A DNA stretch of 64,000 bases from Holdemania massiliensis AP2 (GTDB taxonomy: Bacteria; Bacillota_I; Bacilli_A; Erysipelotrichales; Erysipelotrichaceae), in NCBI RefSeq assembly GCF_000327285.1, contig NZ_HE998567.1, positions 59,136-123,135 on the forward strand, given 5' to 3'. The position numbers were made by a program, and so were the translations under genes. Positions 1-9,414 of this stretch are shown piece by piece; position 1 is the stretch's first letter; each line of letters begins with the position of its first letter. Under the pieces are notes generated by a model, which saw only the letters and a list, made by a program, of their open reading frames with translations, did no database searches and was not told where the DNA came from.

Positions 1-992
1 CGATGCTGCACAATGCCTGGCTGTTCCGTCCGTTTGAAATGTTTGTCGAAATGTATGGCCTGCCGAATTATCAGGATCTGGATCCGACGCCGTTTGTCGC
101 CGTGACGTTCTGTCTGTTGTTTGGCATCATGTTCGGCGATCTCGGTCAGGGTGCGCTGTTATTGATCGGCGGTCTGCTGCTAGAAAAATGGAAGCACAAC
201 CGGCTGGCCGGGATTGTCGGCCGGGCAGGCTTGACCTCCATGATCTTCGGTTTCCTGTTCGGTTCAGTCTTCGGCGTGGAAACACTGCTCAATCCGGTTC
301 ATCAGAGCCTGTTTGGGGTTCGAGAGAAGCTGTTTGAGGTCATGGATGCCAGCGCGACGATGCCCTTGTTGATCGGCGCGGTTGCGATCGGTGCAGTTCT
401 GATCTTAATGACGATGATTCTCAACATTTATCTTAATGTCAAGCGCAAGCAGATGGCCGAGGCGCTGTTCTCCCAGAACGGCATTGCCGGGTTTGTCTTC
501 TATGGCTACATTATTTTGTTTTTAATCGGCATGTTCATGCCGAAAATGCTGCCGTTTAATCCGGGAAGCAAGCCGTTGATGATTCTGTTCATCGGGGTGC
601 CGGTCGTGCTGTTCTTCTTAAAGGAACCGCTCAACGGCTTAATGAAGGGCGAAGGTCTGACGCCGCATCAGGGATGGGGCAACTTTGCGCTGGAAGAAGT
701 GTTTGAAGTGCTGGAAATCATCCTGAGCTTTGTCACCAATTCGCTCTCTTACCTGCGTGTCGGCGGTTTCGTTCTGAGCCATGCTGGCATGATGCTGGTC
801 GTCATGACGCTGGTCAAAATGACCGGCAACGCCGGACCGGTCGTCTTTGTGTTAGGCAATTTGTTTGTCATGGGCTTAGAGGGACTGATCGTCGGCATTC
901 AGACATTACGTCTGGAATATTATGAAATGTTCAGCCGTTACTTTGTCGGCAACGGAAAGAAATTTACGATGATTTCATCGGAAAATGCATAA
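1..992 (+). CDS. ntpI: V-type ATP synthase subunit I, 5'-truncated
   Basis: C-terminal membrane half of the stator/ion-channel subunit (a-subunit homologue) of a V/A-type ATPase. The frame is open from the window edge, so the cytoplasmic N-terminal half lies outside. About 329 residues are visible with seven or so hydrophobic segments. The conserved stretch around FVTNSLSYLRVGG supplies the channel arginine in this family. It is followed 15 bases later by subunit K with a good AGGAGG-type ribosome site, so it is the first visible gene of the operon. Family assignment is from the membrane motif and the operon; subunit C, expected in this operon, is not visible here. Confidence 0.93.
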   Translation, partial: MLHNAWLFRPFEMFVEMYGLPNYQDLDPTPFVAVTFCLLFGIMFGDLGQGALLLIGGLLLEKWKHNRLAGIVGRAGLTSMIFGFLFGSVFGVETLLNPVHQSLFGVREKLFEVMDASATMPLLIGAVAIGAVLILMTMILNIYLNVKRKQMAEALFSQNGIAGFVFYGYIILFLIGMFMPKMLPFNPGSKPLMILFIGVPVVLFFLKEPLNGLMKGEGLTPHQGWGNFALEEVFEVLEIILSFVTNSLSYLRVGGFVLSHAGMMLVVMTLVKMTGNAGPVVFVLGNLFVMGLEGLIVGIQTLRLEYYEMFSRYFVGNGKKFTMISSENA

Positions 993-1007
993 GGAGGAAA
1001 ATAAACC

Positions 1008-1451
1008 ATGTTAACATTACTTGAAATGCTGCTGCCTTTGATCGCCGTGATCCTGGTGATCGCACCGCTGTTCTTCATCTACAAAAAAGGCGCTTCGGCG
1101 GAAAACCTGAAAACCAAGCTGATCGCTCAGATCTGCGTCTTCGGCGGCGTCTTTGTCTTAGCGGTTCTGTTCCAGTTCGGCGGGGTCCATGCTTTGGCGG
1201 AAGGCACCGCGGCCGCTAATTCTATCACCGGCACGCTGGCTCAGGGGATGGGCTTCATCGCGGCCGCTTTGGCGACCGGCTGTTCTGCAATCGGCGCCGG
1301 CTGGGCCGTCGCTTCGGCGGCACCGGCAGCGATCGGGGCCATTTCAGAGAATTCGGAAAACTTTGGTAAAGCGATCATCTTCGTCGCCTTGGGCGAAGGC
1401 GTTGCGATCTACGGCCTTCTGATTTCCATTCTGATCATCAACAAACTGTAA
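1008..1451 (+). CDS. ntpK: V-type ATP synthase subunit K (membrane rotor)
   Basis: 147-residue proteolipid forming the rotor ring that carries ions past subunit I. Four hydrophobic segments are seen; the last contains the ion-binding glutamate in the motif ALGEGVAIYG. The first hairpin is degenerate and has no matching acidic residue, as is usual for duplicated V-type K subunits. AAGGAGG stands upstream of the ATG. Whether the ring uses sodium or protons cannot be settled by eye; the window shows no direct evidence. Cotranscribed with the flanking ATPase genes. Confidence 0.93.
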   Translation: MLTLLEMLLPLIAVILVIAPLFFIYKKGASAENLKTKLIAQICVFGGVFVLAVLFQFGGVHALAEGTAAANSITGTLAQGMGFIAAALATGCSAIGAGWAVASAAPAAIGAISENSENFGKAIIFVALGEGVAIYGLLISILIINKL

Positions 1452-1464
1452 GCCGGGGATTGTC

Positions 1465-1773
1465 ATGAAACTTTATTTGATCAGTGACAATATTGATACC
1501 CAGATGGGCATGCGCTTAGCCGGGGTCGAAGGCGTCGTGGTTCACGAACGGGATGAGGTGCTGGCCGCTTTGGACAAAGTGATCAGCAATCCGGAAATCG
1601 CGATCGTACTGATGACCACGAAGATCGTCAACACCTGCCCGGACGTGGTATCCGATTACAAGTTGTGGCTGTCCAAGCCACTGCTGGTCGAAATTCCAGA
1701 TCGTCACGGGTCAGCCAAAATCGGAGAGACGATCGACCGCTACATCAGCGAAGCGATCGGCATCAAATTGTGA
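1465..1773 (+). CDS. ntpF: V-type ATP synthase subunit F
   Basis: 102-residue central-stalk subunit of the V1 motor, of usual family length. It begins MKLYLISDNIDTQMGMRLAG, resembling the Rossmann-like F/G subunit fold, and ends just before subunit E. The gap to ntpK is 13 bases and the next gene starts 10 bases downstream, so translation is likely coupled. The call rests on sequence character plus the fixed position between K and E. Confidence 0.9.
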   Translation: MKLYLISDNIDTQMGMRLAGVEGVVVHERDEVLAALDKVISNPEIAIVLMTTKIVNTCPDVVSDYKLWLSKPLLVEIPDRHGSAKIGETIDRYISEAIGIKL

Positions 1774-1783
1774 GGTGAAAACA

Positions 1784-2371
1784 ATGGCAGAGAATACAGA
1801 AGCGCTCACGGCGATTCAGGAGGATATCCAGGATCAGGCCGGTATGGTTACCCGTCAGATTCAGTCTGAGGTGCAGCAGCTGCAGGATGAGGAGATTCAT
1901 TTCTTTTCCGAATCGCTGCAAAAGGAAACCGGGCATTATGAAGAAAAAGAAATCAGCGAGCTGGAACTGCTCCAAGCCACAAAGACCTCCCAAGCCAAGC
2001 TGAAGATCAAGCGGGATCTGTTGGCGCAGCGTCAGGCGATGGCGTCCGAGCTGTTCAACCATGTCGCAGACGAACTGAAGGCGTTTGCCGCATCCGAGGC
2101 GTATGCGGATTTTATGGAAAAGAAGCTGGATAAGCACGCTTCCCTGATCCGCAAACCGGGAACGTTTACCGTGCGCGAGCAGGACGCGGCGCTGATGCGT
2201 GAAATTTTAAAACGCCGGGGATATCCGCAGGCTGTGGAAACGGTCTATCTGGAATTTGGCGGATGGCGGTTTATGTGTCCGTCGGAAGGCTTTGAGATCG
2301 ACGAAACGCTGGACAATGCATTAAGAAATCAGAAAGAGTGGTTCCAGAACAATTCCGGATTCACATTGTAA
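1784..2371 (+). CDS. ntpE: V-type ATP synthase subunit E
   Basis: Peripheral-stalk subunit (195 residues) linking V1 to subunit I. The N-terminal half is charged and helical (coiled-coil-like, rich in Q, E and K); the C-terminal half forms the globular head. A GTG at 1775 is in frame, but GAGGTG at 1772-1777 is a Shine-Dalgarno at good distance from ATG 1784, so the ATG is preferred. No subunit C gene intervenes between E and A. Confidence 0.88.
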   Translation: MAENTEALTAIQEDIQDQAGMVTRQIQSEVQQLQDEEIHFFSESLQKETGHYEEKEISELELLQATKTSQAKLKIKRDLLAQRQAMASELFNHVADELKAFAASEAYADFMEKKLDKHASLIRKPGTFTVREQDAALMREILKRRGYPQAVETVYLEFGGWRFMCPSEGFEIDETLDNALRNQKEWFQNNSGFTL

Positions 2372-2396
2372 TATGACGAAAACCGAGGTGAAGACA

Positions 2397-4151
2397 TTGA
2401 ATAACAATTTGATCTATTCAATCAACGGACCGGTTGTCACCGTCAAGGATTCCAAAGACTTTTCCATGCAGGAAATGGTCTTTGTCGGCAATAAGGAAAT
2501 GATGGGGGAAGTCATCGGTATTGATGAACAGTACACCACGATTCAGGTGTACGAATCCACCACAGGGCTGAAACCGGGAGAACCGGTCCGGCCTTCCGGA
2601 TCTCTGTTGTCTGCGACGCTGGGGCCGGGAATTCTGAAAAATATCTTCGACGGCATCGAACGTCCGTTAAAAGAATTGATGGAAACAGAAGGGGCATTCA
2701 TTGCGGCGGGAACAACGGTTTCTCCGCTGGATGAAGAAAAGCTGTGGGATGTGACGATCCAGGTCAAACTGCACGATCGGCTGTGCCCGGGACAGATTTA
2801 TGCGACCTGCCCGGAAACGGAGCTGATCGAGCATCGCTGCATGCTCAGCCCGATGCTTCCGGAAGGCGAGGTTGTTTACGTTGCGGAAAACGGACAATTT
2901 CATATCAACGATGAAATCGTGCGAATTCGCGATGATCAGGGCGTGGAACATGCGCTGAGCTTAGTTCAGAAATGGCCGATCCGCAATCCACGTCCAGTTG
3001 GACTGCGCAAACCTATTACCCGGCCTTTGATTACCGGACAGCGCGTGATCGACACGCTGTTTCCGATTGCCAAGGGCGGGGCGGCTGCGATCCCAGGCGG
3101 CTTTGGTTCCGGCAAGACGATGACGCAGCATCAGCTGGCAAAATGGTGTGACGCGGATATTATCGTTTATGTTGGCTGCGGTGAACGCGGCAACGAAATG
3201 ACGCAGGTGTTGGAAGAGTTCACAGACCTGATCGACCCGAAGAGCAACAAGCCGCTTTTAGCGCGGACGGTGCTGATTGCCAACACGTCCAACATGCCGG
3301 TCGCGGCGCGTGAAGCGAGCATTTATACCGGCATCACACTGGCTGAATATTACCGCGATATGGGCTATCATGTCGCGATCATGGCCGACTCCACCAGCCG
3401 CTGGGCGGAAGCGCTGCGGGAAATTTCCGGGCGTCTGGAAGAAATGCCGGCGGAAGAAGGCTTCCCAGCGTATCTGCCATCGCGAATTTCGCAGTTCTAT
3501 GAACGCGCAGGCTATATTGAAACCTTAAACGGTGCGGAAGGTTCCGTTACGATCATCGGCGCGGTTTCGCCGCAGGGCGCAGACTTCTCCGAGCCGGTCA
3601 CGCAGAATACAAAACGTTTTGTGCGCTGCTTCTGGGCGCTGGATAAATCGCTGGCGTATGCTCGGCACTATCCGGCGATTAACTGGAATGACAGCTATTC
3701 CGAATATCTCGACGATTTAGAGCGCTGGTACGACAAGAACGTCGACCGGGAATTCAATGCGCTGCGTCAGGAAATCCGGGCGATTCTGCACGAAGAGAAT
3801 CAGCTGATGGAGATCGTCAAGCTGATCGGCTCCGATGTGCTGCCGGAAGATCAGAAACTGACGATGGAGATCGCCAAGGTGATCCGTGTCGGCTATCTGC
3901 AGCAGAACGCCTATCATCCGGCCGATACGTACGTACCGTTTGAAAAACAGTTTAAAATGCTGAAAATTATTTCGTATCTCAACGCGCAGGCCAAAAAACT
4001 GGTAGCGCGGCGGATTCCGGTCTCGTTGATCGCGCAGACGGGGATTATCGACAAGGTCGTCAAAATTAAATATGACGTGCCGAATGATCAGCTGGAGCTT
4101 TTAGATGGTTATTTTGAGATGATCGATCAGGCTCTGGCCCAGGTGGAATAG
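2397..4151 (+). CDS. ntpA: V-type ATP synthase catalytic subunit A
   Basis: Catalytic nucleotide-binding subunit of the V1 headpiece, about 584 residues. The Walker A P-loop GGFGSGKT lies near residue 233, followed by a Walker B region and the GERGNEM and [13 protein letters not shown] motifs typical of V/A-type A subunits. An ATG at 2373 is in frame but has no ribosome site. TTG 2397 is preceded by GAGGTG at 2385-2390, so a TTG start is preferred; the ATG would add eight residues. Lies in the operon between E and B. Confidence 0.95.
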   Translation: MNNNLIYSINGPVVTVKDSKDFSMQEMVFVGNKEMMGEVIGIDEQYTTIQVYESTTGLKPGEPVRPSGSLLSATLGPGILKNIFDGIERPLKELMETEGAFIAAGTTVSPLDEEKLWDVTIQVKLHDRLCPGQIYATCPETELIEHRCMLSPMLPEGEVVYVAENGQFHINDEIVRIRDDQGVEHALSLVQKWPIRNPRPVGLRKPITRPLITGQRVIDTLFPIAKGGAAAIPGGFGSGKTMTQHQLAKWCDADIIVYVGCGERGNEMTQVLEEFTDLIDPKSNKPLLARTVLIANTSNMPVAAREASIYTGITLAEYYRDMGYHVAIMADSTSRWAEALREISGRLEEMPAEEGFPAYLPSRISQFYERAGYIETLNGAEGSVTIIGAVSPQGADFSEPVTQNTKRFVRCFWALDKSLAYARHYPAINWNDSYSEYLDDLERWYDKNVDREFNALRQEIRAILHEENQLMEIVKLIGSDVLPEDQKLTMEIAKVIRVGYLQQNAYHPADTYVPFEKQFKMLKIISYLNAQAKKLVARRIPVSLIAQTGIIDKVVKIKYDVPNDQLELLDGYFEMIDQALAQVE

Positions 4152-4164
4152 GAGGAGAAAACAG

Positions 4165-5577
4165 ATGAGCGTTCAATTAATGGGTTTGAATGAAATCAAC
4201 GGTTCTCTTGTTGCCCTGGACAATGTCGATGACATCAGCAATGAAGAAATGGTTGAAATTGAGCTGGCAGACGGCTCTGTCCGCAGCGGCCGCGTCGTGC
4301 AGATTGAAGGCCGGCGGGCCATCATTCAGGTTTTTGAAGGAACAACCGGCTTATCCAAGACCAATAACAAGACTCGGTTGTTAGGTCATCCGATGGAACT
4401 GGCCGTTTCCCAGGAAATTCTGGGCCGGATTTTCAACGGTGCCGGTGAACCGATCGACGGCTTAGGCGAAGTTTATGCTGAAAAACGGCTGGATATCAAC
4501 GGTCAGCCACTGAATCCGGTAGCCCGGAAATATCCGCGCAATTATATCAACACCGGGATTTCCGCAATCGACGGGTTAAACACGCTGATCCGCGGACAGA
4601 AGCTGCCGATTTTTTCCGGCTCCGGCATGCCGCATGACAAGCTGGCGGTTCAGATTGTCCGACAGGCTCAGCTGGCGGAGGGTGACGGCAAGAACTTCGG
4701 CATCGTGTTCGGAGCGATGGGCGTTAAAAATGACGTCGCTGATTATTTCAAGCGCAGCTTTGAGGAAACCGGCGTCATGGAAAAGGTTGTCATGTTCATC
4801 AATCTGTCCAATGATCCGATTATCGAACGGACGTTGACTCCGCGCTGTGCTTTAACGGCGGCGGAATATCTGGCGTTTGAAAAGAATATGCATATTCTGG
4901 TCATCCTGACGGACATGACTTCCTATTGCGAAGCCCTGCGTGAGGTTTCCAGTTCTAAGGGTGAGATTCCGGGCCGTAAGGGATATCCAGGTTATCTGTA
5001 CTCCGATCTGGCCTCGCTGTATGAAAGAGCGGGCATTGTCGAGGGCGTTGAAGGCTCCGTAACGCAGATCCCGATCTTAACGATGCCTAACGATGACATC
5101 ACGCATCCGATTCCGGACTTAACCGGATATATCACGGAAGGTCAGATTGTTCTGGACCGCTCGCTGCATCAAACCGGCATCTATCCGCCGATCGGTGTGC
5201 TGGCTTCGCTGTCGCGTCTGATGAAAGACGGAATCGGCGATGGCTTTACCCGCAAGGATCACGCGGATGTTTCCAACCAGCTGTTCGCCTGCTACGCGAA
5301 GGTGCAGGACGCGCGTTCGTTAGCTTCGGTTATCGGCGAGGATGAACTGTCGGATATGGATAAGAAGTACATGGCTTTCGGCCGTTTGTTTGAAAAAATC
5401 TTCGTCGGCCAGGGCTTTGATTCCAAGCGTTCAATCAATGAAACGCTGAATCTGGGCTGGGCGCTGTTGTCTACGCTGCCGATGGAAGCGCTGGATCGGC
5501 TGGATCCGGAAGTCATTAAAGAAAACTATGATCCGAAACGCGCGGCACGGATGCTGAACCTCAACGGACAGGAGTAA
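4165..5577 (+). CDS. ntpB: V-type ATP synthase regulatory subunit B
   Basis: Non-catalytic nucleotide-binding partner of subunit A (470 residues). The P-loop position reads [14 protein letters not shown], lacking the canonical GKT, which is the hallmark of B subunits. The downstream [22 protein letters not shown] block is strongly conserved. It starts 13 bases after ntpA with AGGAGG upstream of the ATG. Usual length, no anomalies. Confidence 0.95.
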   Translation: MSVQLMGLNEINGSLVALDNVDDISNEEMVEIELADGSVRSGRVVQIEGRRAIIQVFEGTTGLSKTNNKTRLLGHPMELAVSQEILGRIFNGAGEPIDGLGEVYAEKRLDINGQPLNPVARKYPRNYINTGISAIDGLNTLIRGQKLPIFSGSGMPHDKLAVQIVRQAQLAEGDGKNFGIVFGAMGVKNDVADYFKRSFEETGVMEKVVMFINLSNDPIIERTLTPRCALTAAEYLAFEKNMHILVILTDMTSYCEALREVSSSKGEIPGRKGYPGYLYSDLASLYERAGIVEGVEGSVTQIPILTMPNDDITHPIPDLTGYITEGQIVLDRSLHQTGIYPPIGVLASLSRLMKDGIGDGFTRKDHADVSNQLFACYAKVQDARSLASVIGEDELSDMDKKYMAFGRLFEKIFVGQGFDSKRSINETLNLGWALLSTLPMEALDRLDPEVIKENYDPKRAARMLNLNGQE

Positions 5578-5581
5578 GCGT

Positions 5582-6208
5582 ATGGAAAACAAAGTGTTTC
5601 CGACCAAAGGCAACCTGATCGCGTCCAAGAAATCGCTGGCTCTGGCTCGGATGGGCTATGATCTGCTGGACCGCAAGCGCAATGTCCTGATTCGGGAAAT
5701 GATGCAGCTTGTCGATAAGGTTAAAATGCTGCGTGATGAAATTACGCAGAGTTATGAGACCGCGTATTATCTTTTGCAGCAGGCTAACGTATCGACGGGA
5801 ATTATTTCCGATATCGCCGCCAGCGTGCATGTGGAAACCGGGGTGCATGTCACCTACCGTTCCGTCATGGGCGTCGAGGTGCCTTCAGTCAGCATTGAAC
5901 CTTCGGAAACGAAAATGGAGTATGGCTTTGAAGGCACAAACTCCCGGGTCGATGAAGCGTACCTGCAGTTTCACCGCGTCAAGGAACTGACGATCATTCT
6001 TGCTGAGGTGGACAACAGCGTGTATCGGCTGGCCAATGCCATCCGCAAGACGCAGAAACGGGCCAATGCATTAAAGAACATCAGTATCCCTAATCTGGAA
6101 GCCACTGTGAAATTCATCACCGAGTCGCTGGAAGAAAAAGACCGTGAGGAATTCTCGCGGCTGAAGGTCATCAAGGCCAACAAAAAGAAGGATACCGCCA
6201 TCGAATAG
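5582..6208 (+). CDS. ntpD: V-type ATP synthase subunit D
   Basis: Central rotor shaft of V1, 208 residues, with an N-terminal helix beginning MENKVFPTKGNLIASKKSLALAR and a second long helix near the C-terminus, as expected of the antiparallel coiled coil. Starts 4 bases after the ntpB stop. It is the last gene of the ATPase operon, followed directly by a rho-independent terminator. Confidence 0.94.
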   Translation: MENKVFPTKGNLIASKKSLALARMGYDLLDRKRNVLIREMMQLVDKVKMLRDEITQSYETAYYLLQQANVSTGIISDIAASVHVETGVHVTYRSVMGVEVPSVSIEPSETKMEYGFEGTNSRVDEAYLQFHRVKELTIILAEVDNSVYRLANAIRKTQKRANALKNISIPNLEATVKFITESLEEKDREEFSRLKVIKANKKKDTAIE

Positions 6209-6221
6209 AAAAGGTAAAAAA

Positions 6222-6265
6222 CCGCAGAAATCCACACAGACAATCGGTGGAACTGCGTTTTTTTT
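6222..6265 (+). terminator. Terminator of the V-ATPase operon
   Basis: CGCAG and TCCAC pair with GTGGA and CTGCG (6223-6256, with a small internal bulge), followed directly by an eight-base T run. Placed just after ntpD. Confidence 0.85.
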
Positions 6266-6349
6266 CTGATTCGTTCAAAAATCGTGTGGGTGAGAGAAAC
6301 TTTTTTCTGACTTGGGTGTAGAATAAAAGGCAAAAGGCAGGTGTTTAAC

Positions 6350-6796
6350 ATGCGCGTAGGTTTGATTTCCGATACTCATAACGTATTGCGGCCAGAGGTG
6401 ATCAACATTTTAAAAACATGTGATGAAATCTGGCATGCGGGGGATTTCTGCGAGCCTGAGATCTGGGAAGCCTTGAATGCGCTGAAACCACTGCGCAGTG
6501 TTCAAGGTAATAATGATGACGATCCGTTTTTCGAGCGGCTGCATACGGTCGAGATCTTTGACTGTGAAGGGCTGCATGTCGCGATGGCGCATATCCGTCA
6601 ATCGCTGGACTGCGTTGCGGCTGACTTGAAAATTTATGGTCACTCGCATCAGGCGGAGGATCAGATCCAAGGCAGTACGCGCTGGCTGAATCCCGGCAGC
6701 TGCGGCCGGCGGCGGTTTCGCCTGGAACTGACGATGATGGTTCTGACGATTCGGGATCGCCAGATCCAAGCGGAACTCATTGTGCTGCAGCCCTAG
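6350..6796 (+). CDS. YfcE/MJ0936-type metallophosphoesterase
   Basis: 148-residue calcineurin-like phosphodiesterase of the YfcE/YsnB class. Metal-binding motifs: GLISDTHN at the N-terminus, HAGDF, QGNNDD (GN-D/H type) and YGHSHQ with a final LNPGS. GTG 6341 is in frame, but AGGCAGGTG sits just before ATG 6350, so the ATG is preferred. Monocistronic, between two terminators. The physiological substrate is unknown; family members cleave phosphodiesters with Mn or Ni in vitro. Confidence 0.85.
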   Translation: MRVGLISDTHNVLRPEVINILKTCDEIWHAGDFCEPEIWEALNALKPLRSVQGNNDDDPFFERLHTVEIFDCEGLHVAMAHIRQSLDCVAADLKIYGHSHQAEDQIQGSTRWLNPGSCGRRRFRLELTMMVLTIRDRQIQAELIVLQP

Positions 6797-6840
6797 CAGT
6801 CCCTCAGAAAATCAAAAAAGGCATAATTTTAAACAAAAAA

Positions 6841-6874
6841 AGCTGAACCTCAACCTTGATGTTCAGCTTTTTTT
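6841..6874. terminator. Terminator after the phosphoesterase (works in both directions)
   Basis: AGCTGAAC (6841-6848) pairs with GTTCAGCT (6861-6868), flanked by an A run upstream and a T run downstream, so it can act on either strand. Confidence 0.85.
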
Positions 6875-6879
6875 AGGCT

Positions 6880-7510
6880 GAGTCTGAAACGAAAGTTAGT
6901 TTTTTCACTGTACAGGAAGTTATTAGAAGTGGGCAGAAGAAGTAAGTTATACTTCGCTTTCACAATAACTTACGATCAAACAAAGTCTTATCGTAAGTTT
7001 AACGAATATATCGAATAATTTTTGTGCTCTCGTCCATGATTTTTACTCAAATAAATACAAAAAGAGTCGAATTCCTTCGACTCTCTCAAGTATGTGTCCG
7101 CAAACACATACCCCCATTACTATTTGTATAGTAACGTTTCTCATCAGAATATGCAAGATTTAAATGCAATTTTTCAAAGTTTGCAGATAAAAATCAATTC
7201 TCCTCAACATATCAAAATAGCTTTAGTATAGAAACAGGAACCTATGCAATACTATGATATCCTACGTTATGTAATAATTTTTAGAGTAAATCTTAATAAA
7301 CGAAAAAGAGGAACGGCGAAATTATGTGCAGTGAAATGCAAAAATCTACTGTTCCTTTTTATAATTGCCTTTAACGATACCCTTTACTGAGTAAGAAACT
7401 GAAAAAGCCTAAACACGCACCTTTTTCATAGTACAAGCGATGATTATAAAAAAGTGTTGAGAAACGAAAGCAAAACGTAAAAATGCTTTGATTTAGATAC
7501 GCTGCGCAGA
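6880..7510. other. AT-rich gene-free stretch with several inverted repeats
   Basis: About 630 bases with no convincing gene, clearly more AT-rich than its neighbours. It contains GTAAGTTAT/ATAACTTAC (6942-6950 and 6965-6973), an alternative overlapping stem CTTACGA/TCGTAAG (6969-6975 and 6991-6997), a hairpin AGAGTCGAA/TTCGACTCT near 7064-7084 and GTATGTGT/ACACATAC near 7091-7112. The AGAGTCGAA hairpin followed by T residues on the minus strand could terminate transcription coming from the acetyltransferase gene. No protein or RNA family is recognised. Confidence 0.5.
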
Positions 7511-7514
7511 GAAC

Positions 7515-7991
7515 TCAAAGGCCTGCCAGCTGGTGGATCTTGTCTTCACTCAAGCGCCAGGTTGTCCATTCGGTCAAGCCTTCAGCACCTAGGCTCTTGT
7601 AGAAATTGATTGAAGGCGTGTTCCAGTTTAAGCATACCCATTCCATCCGGCCGCAGTGCCGTTCGACAGCGATTTCAGCCAGCCGCTTAAAGAAAGCTTT
7701 GCCATAGCCTCGGCCGCGTTTTTCCTGCAGGACATATAAATCTTCCAGATATAGACCTTTGCGTCCGACAAAGGTTGAGAAGTTATGGAAATATAAGGCA
7801 AAGCCGACAACCTCTTCCCCCTCATAGCCCAAGAGAACTTCGGCTCGGTGCTCCACAAACAGCTGATCATAGAGCGTCGCATCATCCCAGATCACGTCGT
7901 CGCTCATTTTTTCATATTCGGCAATCAACCGGATAAACCGGCCGATTGTGGCGCAGTCTTGGGGCTGCGCTTGTCTGATAGTCAATGTCAT
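7515..7991 (-). CDS. GNAT N-acetyltransferase, SSAT-like
   Basis: 158-residue acetyl-CoA-dependent N-acetyltransferase. The core reads LEDLYVLQEKRGRGYGKAFF, the acetyl-CoA loop (R/Q-x-x-G-x-G/A), preceded by FALYFHNFSTFVGRKG and followed by WNTPSINFYKSLGAE. This pattern resembles spermidine/spermine or thialysine N-acetyltransferases, so a polyamine-like amine is a plausible but unproven substrate. Upstream in-frame codons exist, but ATG 7991 follows AGGAGGG and matches the normal family N-terminus. Divergent from sigG. Confidence 0.85.
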   Translation of the reverse strand: MTLTIRQAQPQDCATIGRFIRLIAEYEKMSDDVIWDDATLYDQLFVEHRAEVLLGYEGEEVVGFALYFHNFSTFVGRKGLYLEDLYVLQEKRGRGYGKAFFKRLAEIAVERHCGRMEWVCLNWNTPSINFYKSLGAEGLTEWTTWRLSEDKIHQLAGL

Positions 7992-8021
7992 GGTGTCCCT
8001 CCTGAATCTGTTCTGTGATCT

Positions 8022-8050
8022 ATTGTACAAAATTTTATATCGCTTGACCA
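8022..8050 (-). promoter_or_regulatory. Promoter of the GNAT gene
   Basis: On the minus strand TGGTCA (8050-8045), a 17-base spacer and TACAAT (8027-8022) lie about 30 bases upstream of the start codon. It faces away from sigG, whose own promoter I could not define. Confidence 0.55.
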
Positions 8051-8144
8051 TCCCTTTTCTTCCAAAGAGTGCCAAAGGAATGCGGGAATATTCGATGTCG
8101 CCGCGGGAAGACTTCCATTACGCACATCAGGAGGGTCCGGGTCA

Positions 8145-8918
8145 ATGGGTAAATATAAAGTAGATATCTGCGGTGTCAATACTTCGGCGCTGCCGGTTTT
8201 AAAGAGTCAGCAGATGACGGAGCTGTTCATCCAGCTGCAGAGTGGTGATCTGTCGGCGAAAGAGAAGCTGATCAACGGTAATTTGAAGCTTGTGCTGTCC
8301 ATCGTTCAGCGCTTTGCGCACCGCACGGAAAACATGGATGATCTGTTTCAAATCGGATGTATCGGATTGATCAAGGCGATTGACAACTTTGATTTATCCC
8401 ACGAGGTTCGCTTTTCAACCTATGCCGTTCCGATGATCATCGGCGAGATCAAACGCTATCTGCGGGATAATCAGATGATCCGGGTTTCCCGGCATTTAAA
8501 GGATCTGGCGTACAAGGTGCTGAAAGAAAAGGAAACCTTCATTCACACCTACCAACGCGAACCCTCCTTAGCCGAGCTGGCTGAGATCATGGGTGTCAGG
8601 GAAAAGGAGATTGCGGAAAGCCTGGAATCTTTGCAGAGCGTCGTCAGCATCTTTGAGCCGATCTATAATGATGACGGTGATACCTTATATCTGTTGGATC
8701 AGATCAAGGATGATCACGATGAAATTGGCAAGCTCTCCAGCCTGATCGCTCTGCGTGAAAGCATGAAGCATTTAAGTGATAAAGAAGCGCAGATCATCAA
8801 TAAGCGTTATTACCAAGGCCAGACACAGACGGAAATCGCCTCTGAATTAGGCATTTCGCAGGCGCAGGTATCCCGCTTAGAAAAAAGCGCGCTGCAGTGT
8901 TTGAAAAAGAATTTCTGA
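8145..8918 (+). CDS. sigG: Sporulation sigma factor, SigG type
   Basis: 257-residue sigma-70-family factor. The N-terminus (KVDICGVNTSALPVLK) is the sigma-G signature region. Region 2 contains DDLFQIGCIGLIKAIDNFD and RFSTYAVPMIIGEIKRYLRDN; region 4 ends with SELGISQAQVSRLEKSAL. In Bacillus SigG directs late forespore genes. In Bacillus it follows spoIIGA-sigE and precedes ylmA/ylmC; here ylmC follows, supporting orthology, but no sigE or spoIIGA lies upstream in the window. GGAGGG lies upstream of ATG 8145. SigF is the main alternative; the N-terminus and the context favour SigG. Confidence 0.88.
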   Translation: MGKYKVDICGVNTSALPVLKSQQMTELFIQLQSGDLSAKEKLINGNLKLVLSIVQRFAHRTENMDDLFQIGCIGLIKAIDNFDLSHEVRFSTYAVPMIIGEIKRYLRDNQMIRVSRHLKDLAYKVLKEKETFIHTYQREPSLAELAEIMGVREKEIAESLESLQSVVSIFEPIYNDDGDTLYLLDQIKDDHDEIGKLSSLIALRESMKHLSDKEAQIINKRYYQGQTQTEIASELGISQAQVSRLEKSALQCLKKNF

Positions 8919-8990
8919 CAAAAGCTATAAAAATTCGATAGCGAAGCACAAAAATTCGACAGCGGCATACACTGGAATCAGGTGATAAAA

Positions 8991-9260
8991 ATGAAATTCA
9001 GTGAACTGCAGGACAAACAGGTCGTCAATGTTCAGGACGGCACCCTGATCGGCCGCGTCGAGGATTTGGATGTGTCGCTGACCAACTACCAGGTTCAGTC
9101 ATTTCTTGTCGGTAAAAATTCCAGCTGGCTCCGCTCTGTCTTCGCGTTTTTGTTTCCTCCGGCCCGCATCATCGTCGGACTGGATCAGGTGGTGAGCGTC
9201 GGCGAAGATGTGATTTTGATTCATCCGCGAAGCAAGAGCGGAAAAGCCAAAGAACAATAA
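8991..9260 (+). CDS. ylmC: PRC-barrel protein, YlmC/YmxH family
   Basis: 89-residue PRC-barrel-like protein (MKFSELQDKQVVNVQDGTLI, then a hydrophobic beta-rich core). The family is common near sigG or sporulation clusters in Firmicutes; a precise function is not established. GTG 8982 is in frame, but CAGGTG immediately upstream fits ATG 8991. The gap after sigG holds a short imperfect direct repeat, AAAAATTCGAYAGCG, at about 8930 and 8950. Confidence 0.8.
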   Translation: MKFSELQDKQVVNVQDGTLIGRVEDLDVSLTNYQVQSFLVGKNSSWLRSVFAFLFPPARIIVGLDQVVSVGEDVILIHPRSKSGKAKEQ

Positions 9261-9266
9261 ACTGGA

Positions 9267-9293
9267 AAGAGCTGGAAAAGCATCAGGCTCTTT
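9267..9293 (+). terminator. Possible terminator after ylmC
   Basis: AAAGAGC (9267-9273) pairs with GCTCTTT (9287-9293). The T tract is short, so termination may be weak. It separates sigG-ylmC from the sepF promoter. Confidence 0.5.
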
Positions 9294-9377
9294 CATGACT
9301 TTCCGCAAACTTTGATGGAAAAAGGGCATTGAAATCCTTTCAATTCTGTGAACTCGGTATTCCCATGCGCAGATTTA

Positions 9378-9386
9378 TGATATAAT
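9378..9386 (+). promoter_or_regulatory. Extended -10 promoter of the sepF operon
   Basis: TGATATAAT forms an extended -10 element (TGn-TATAAT) 28 bases upstream of sepF. A poor -35 (TATTCC) lies 17 bases further up. The same nonamer recurs at other promoters in the window. Confidence 0.7.
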
Positions 9387-9414
9387 GAACAAGAATTAAA
9401 GGAAGGTGCAAACC

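Noticed and set aside
7064-7112. Two adjacent hairpins considered as a CRISPR-like or IS200/IS605 end
   Set aside because: Only two different hairpins, no repeated unit, no transposase nearby.
7038-7113. Minus-strand mini-ORF of about 24 codons starting MGVCVCG
   Set aside because: Considered as a type I toxin peptide; no hydrophobic toxin-like helix or antisense RNA promoter could be supported.
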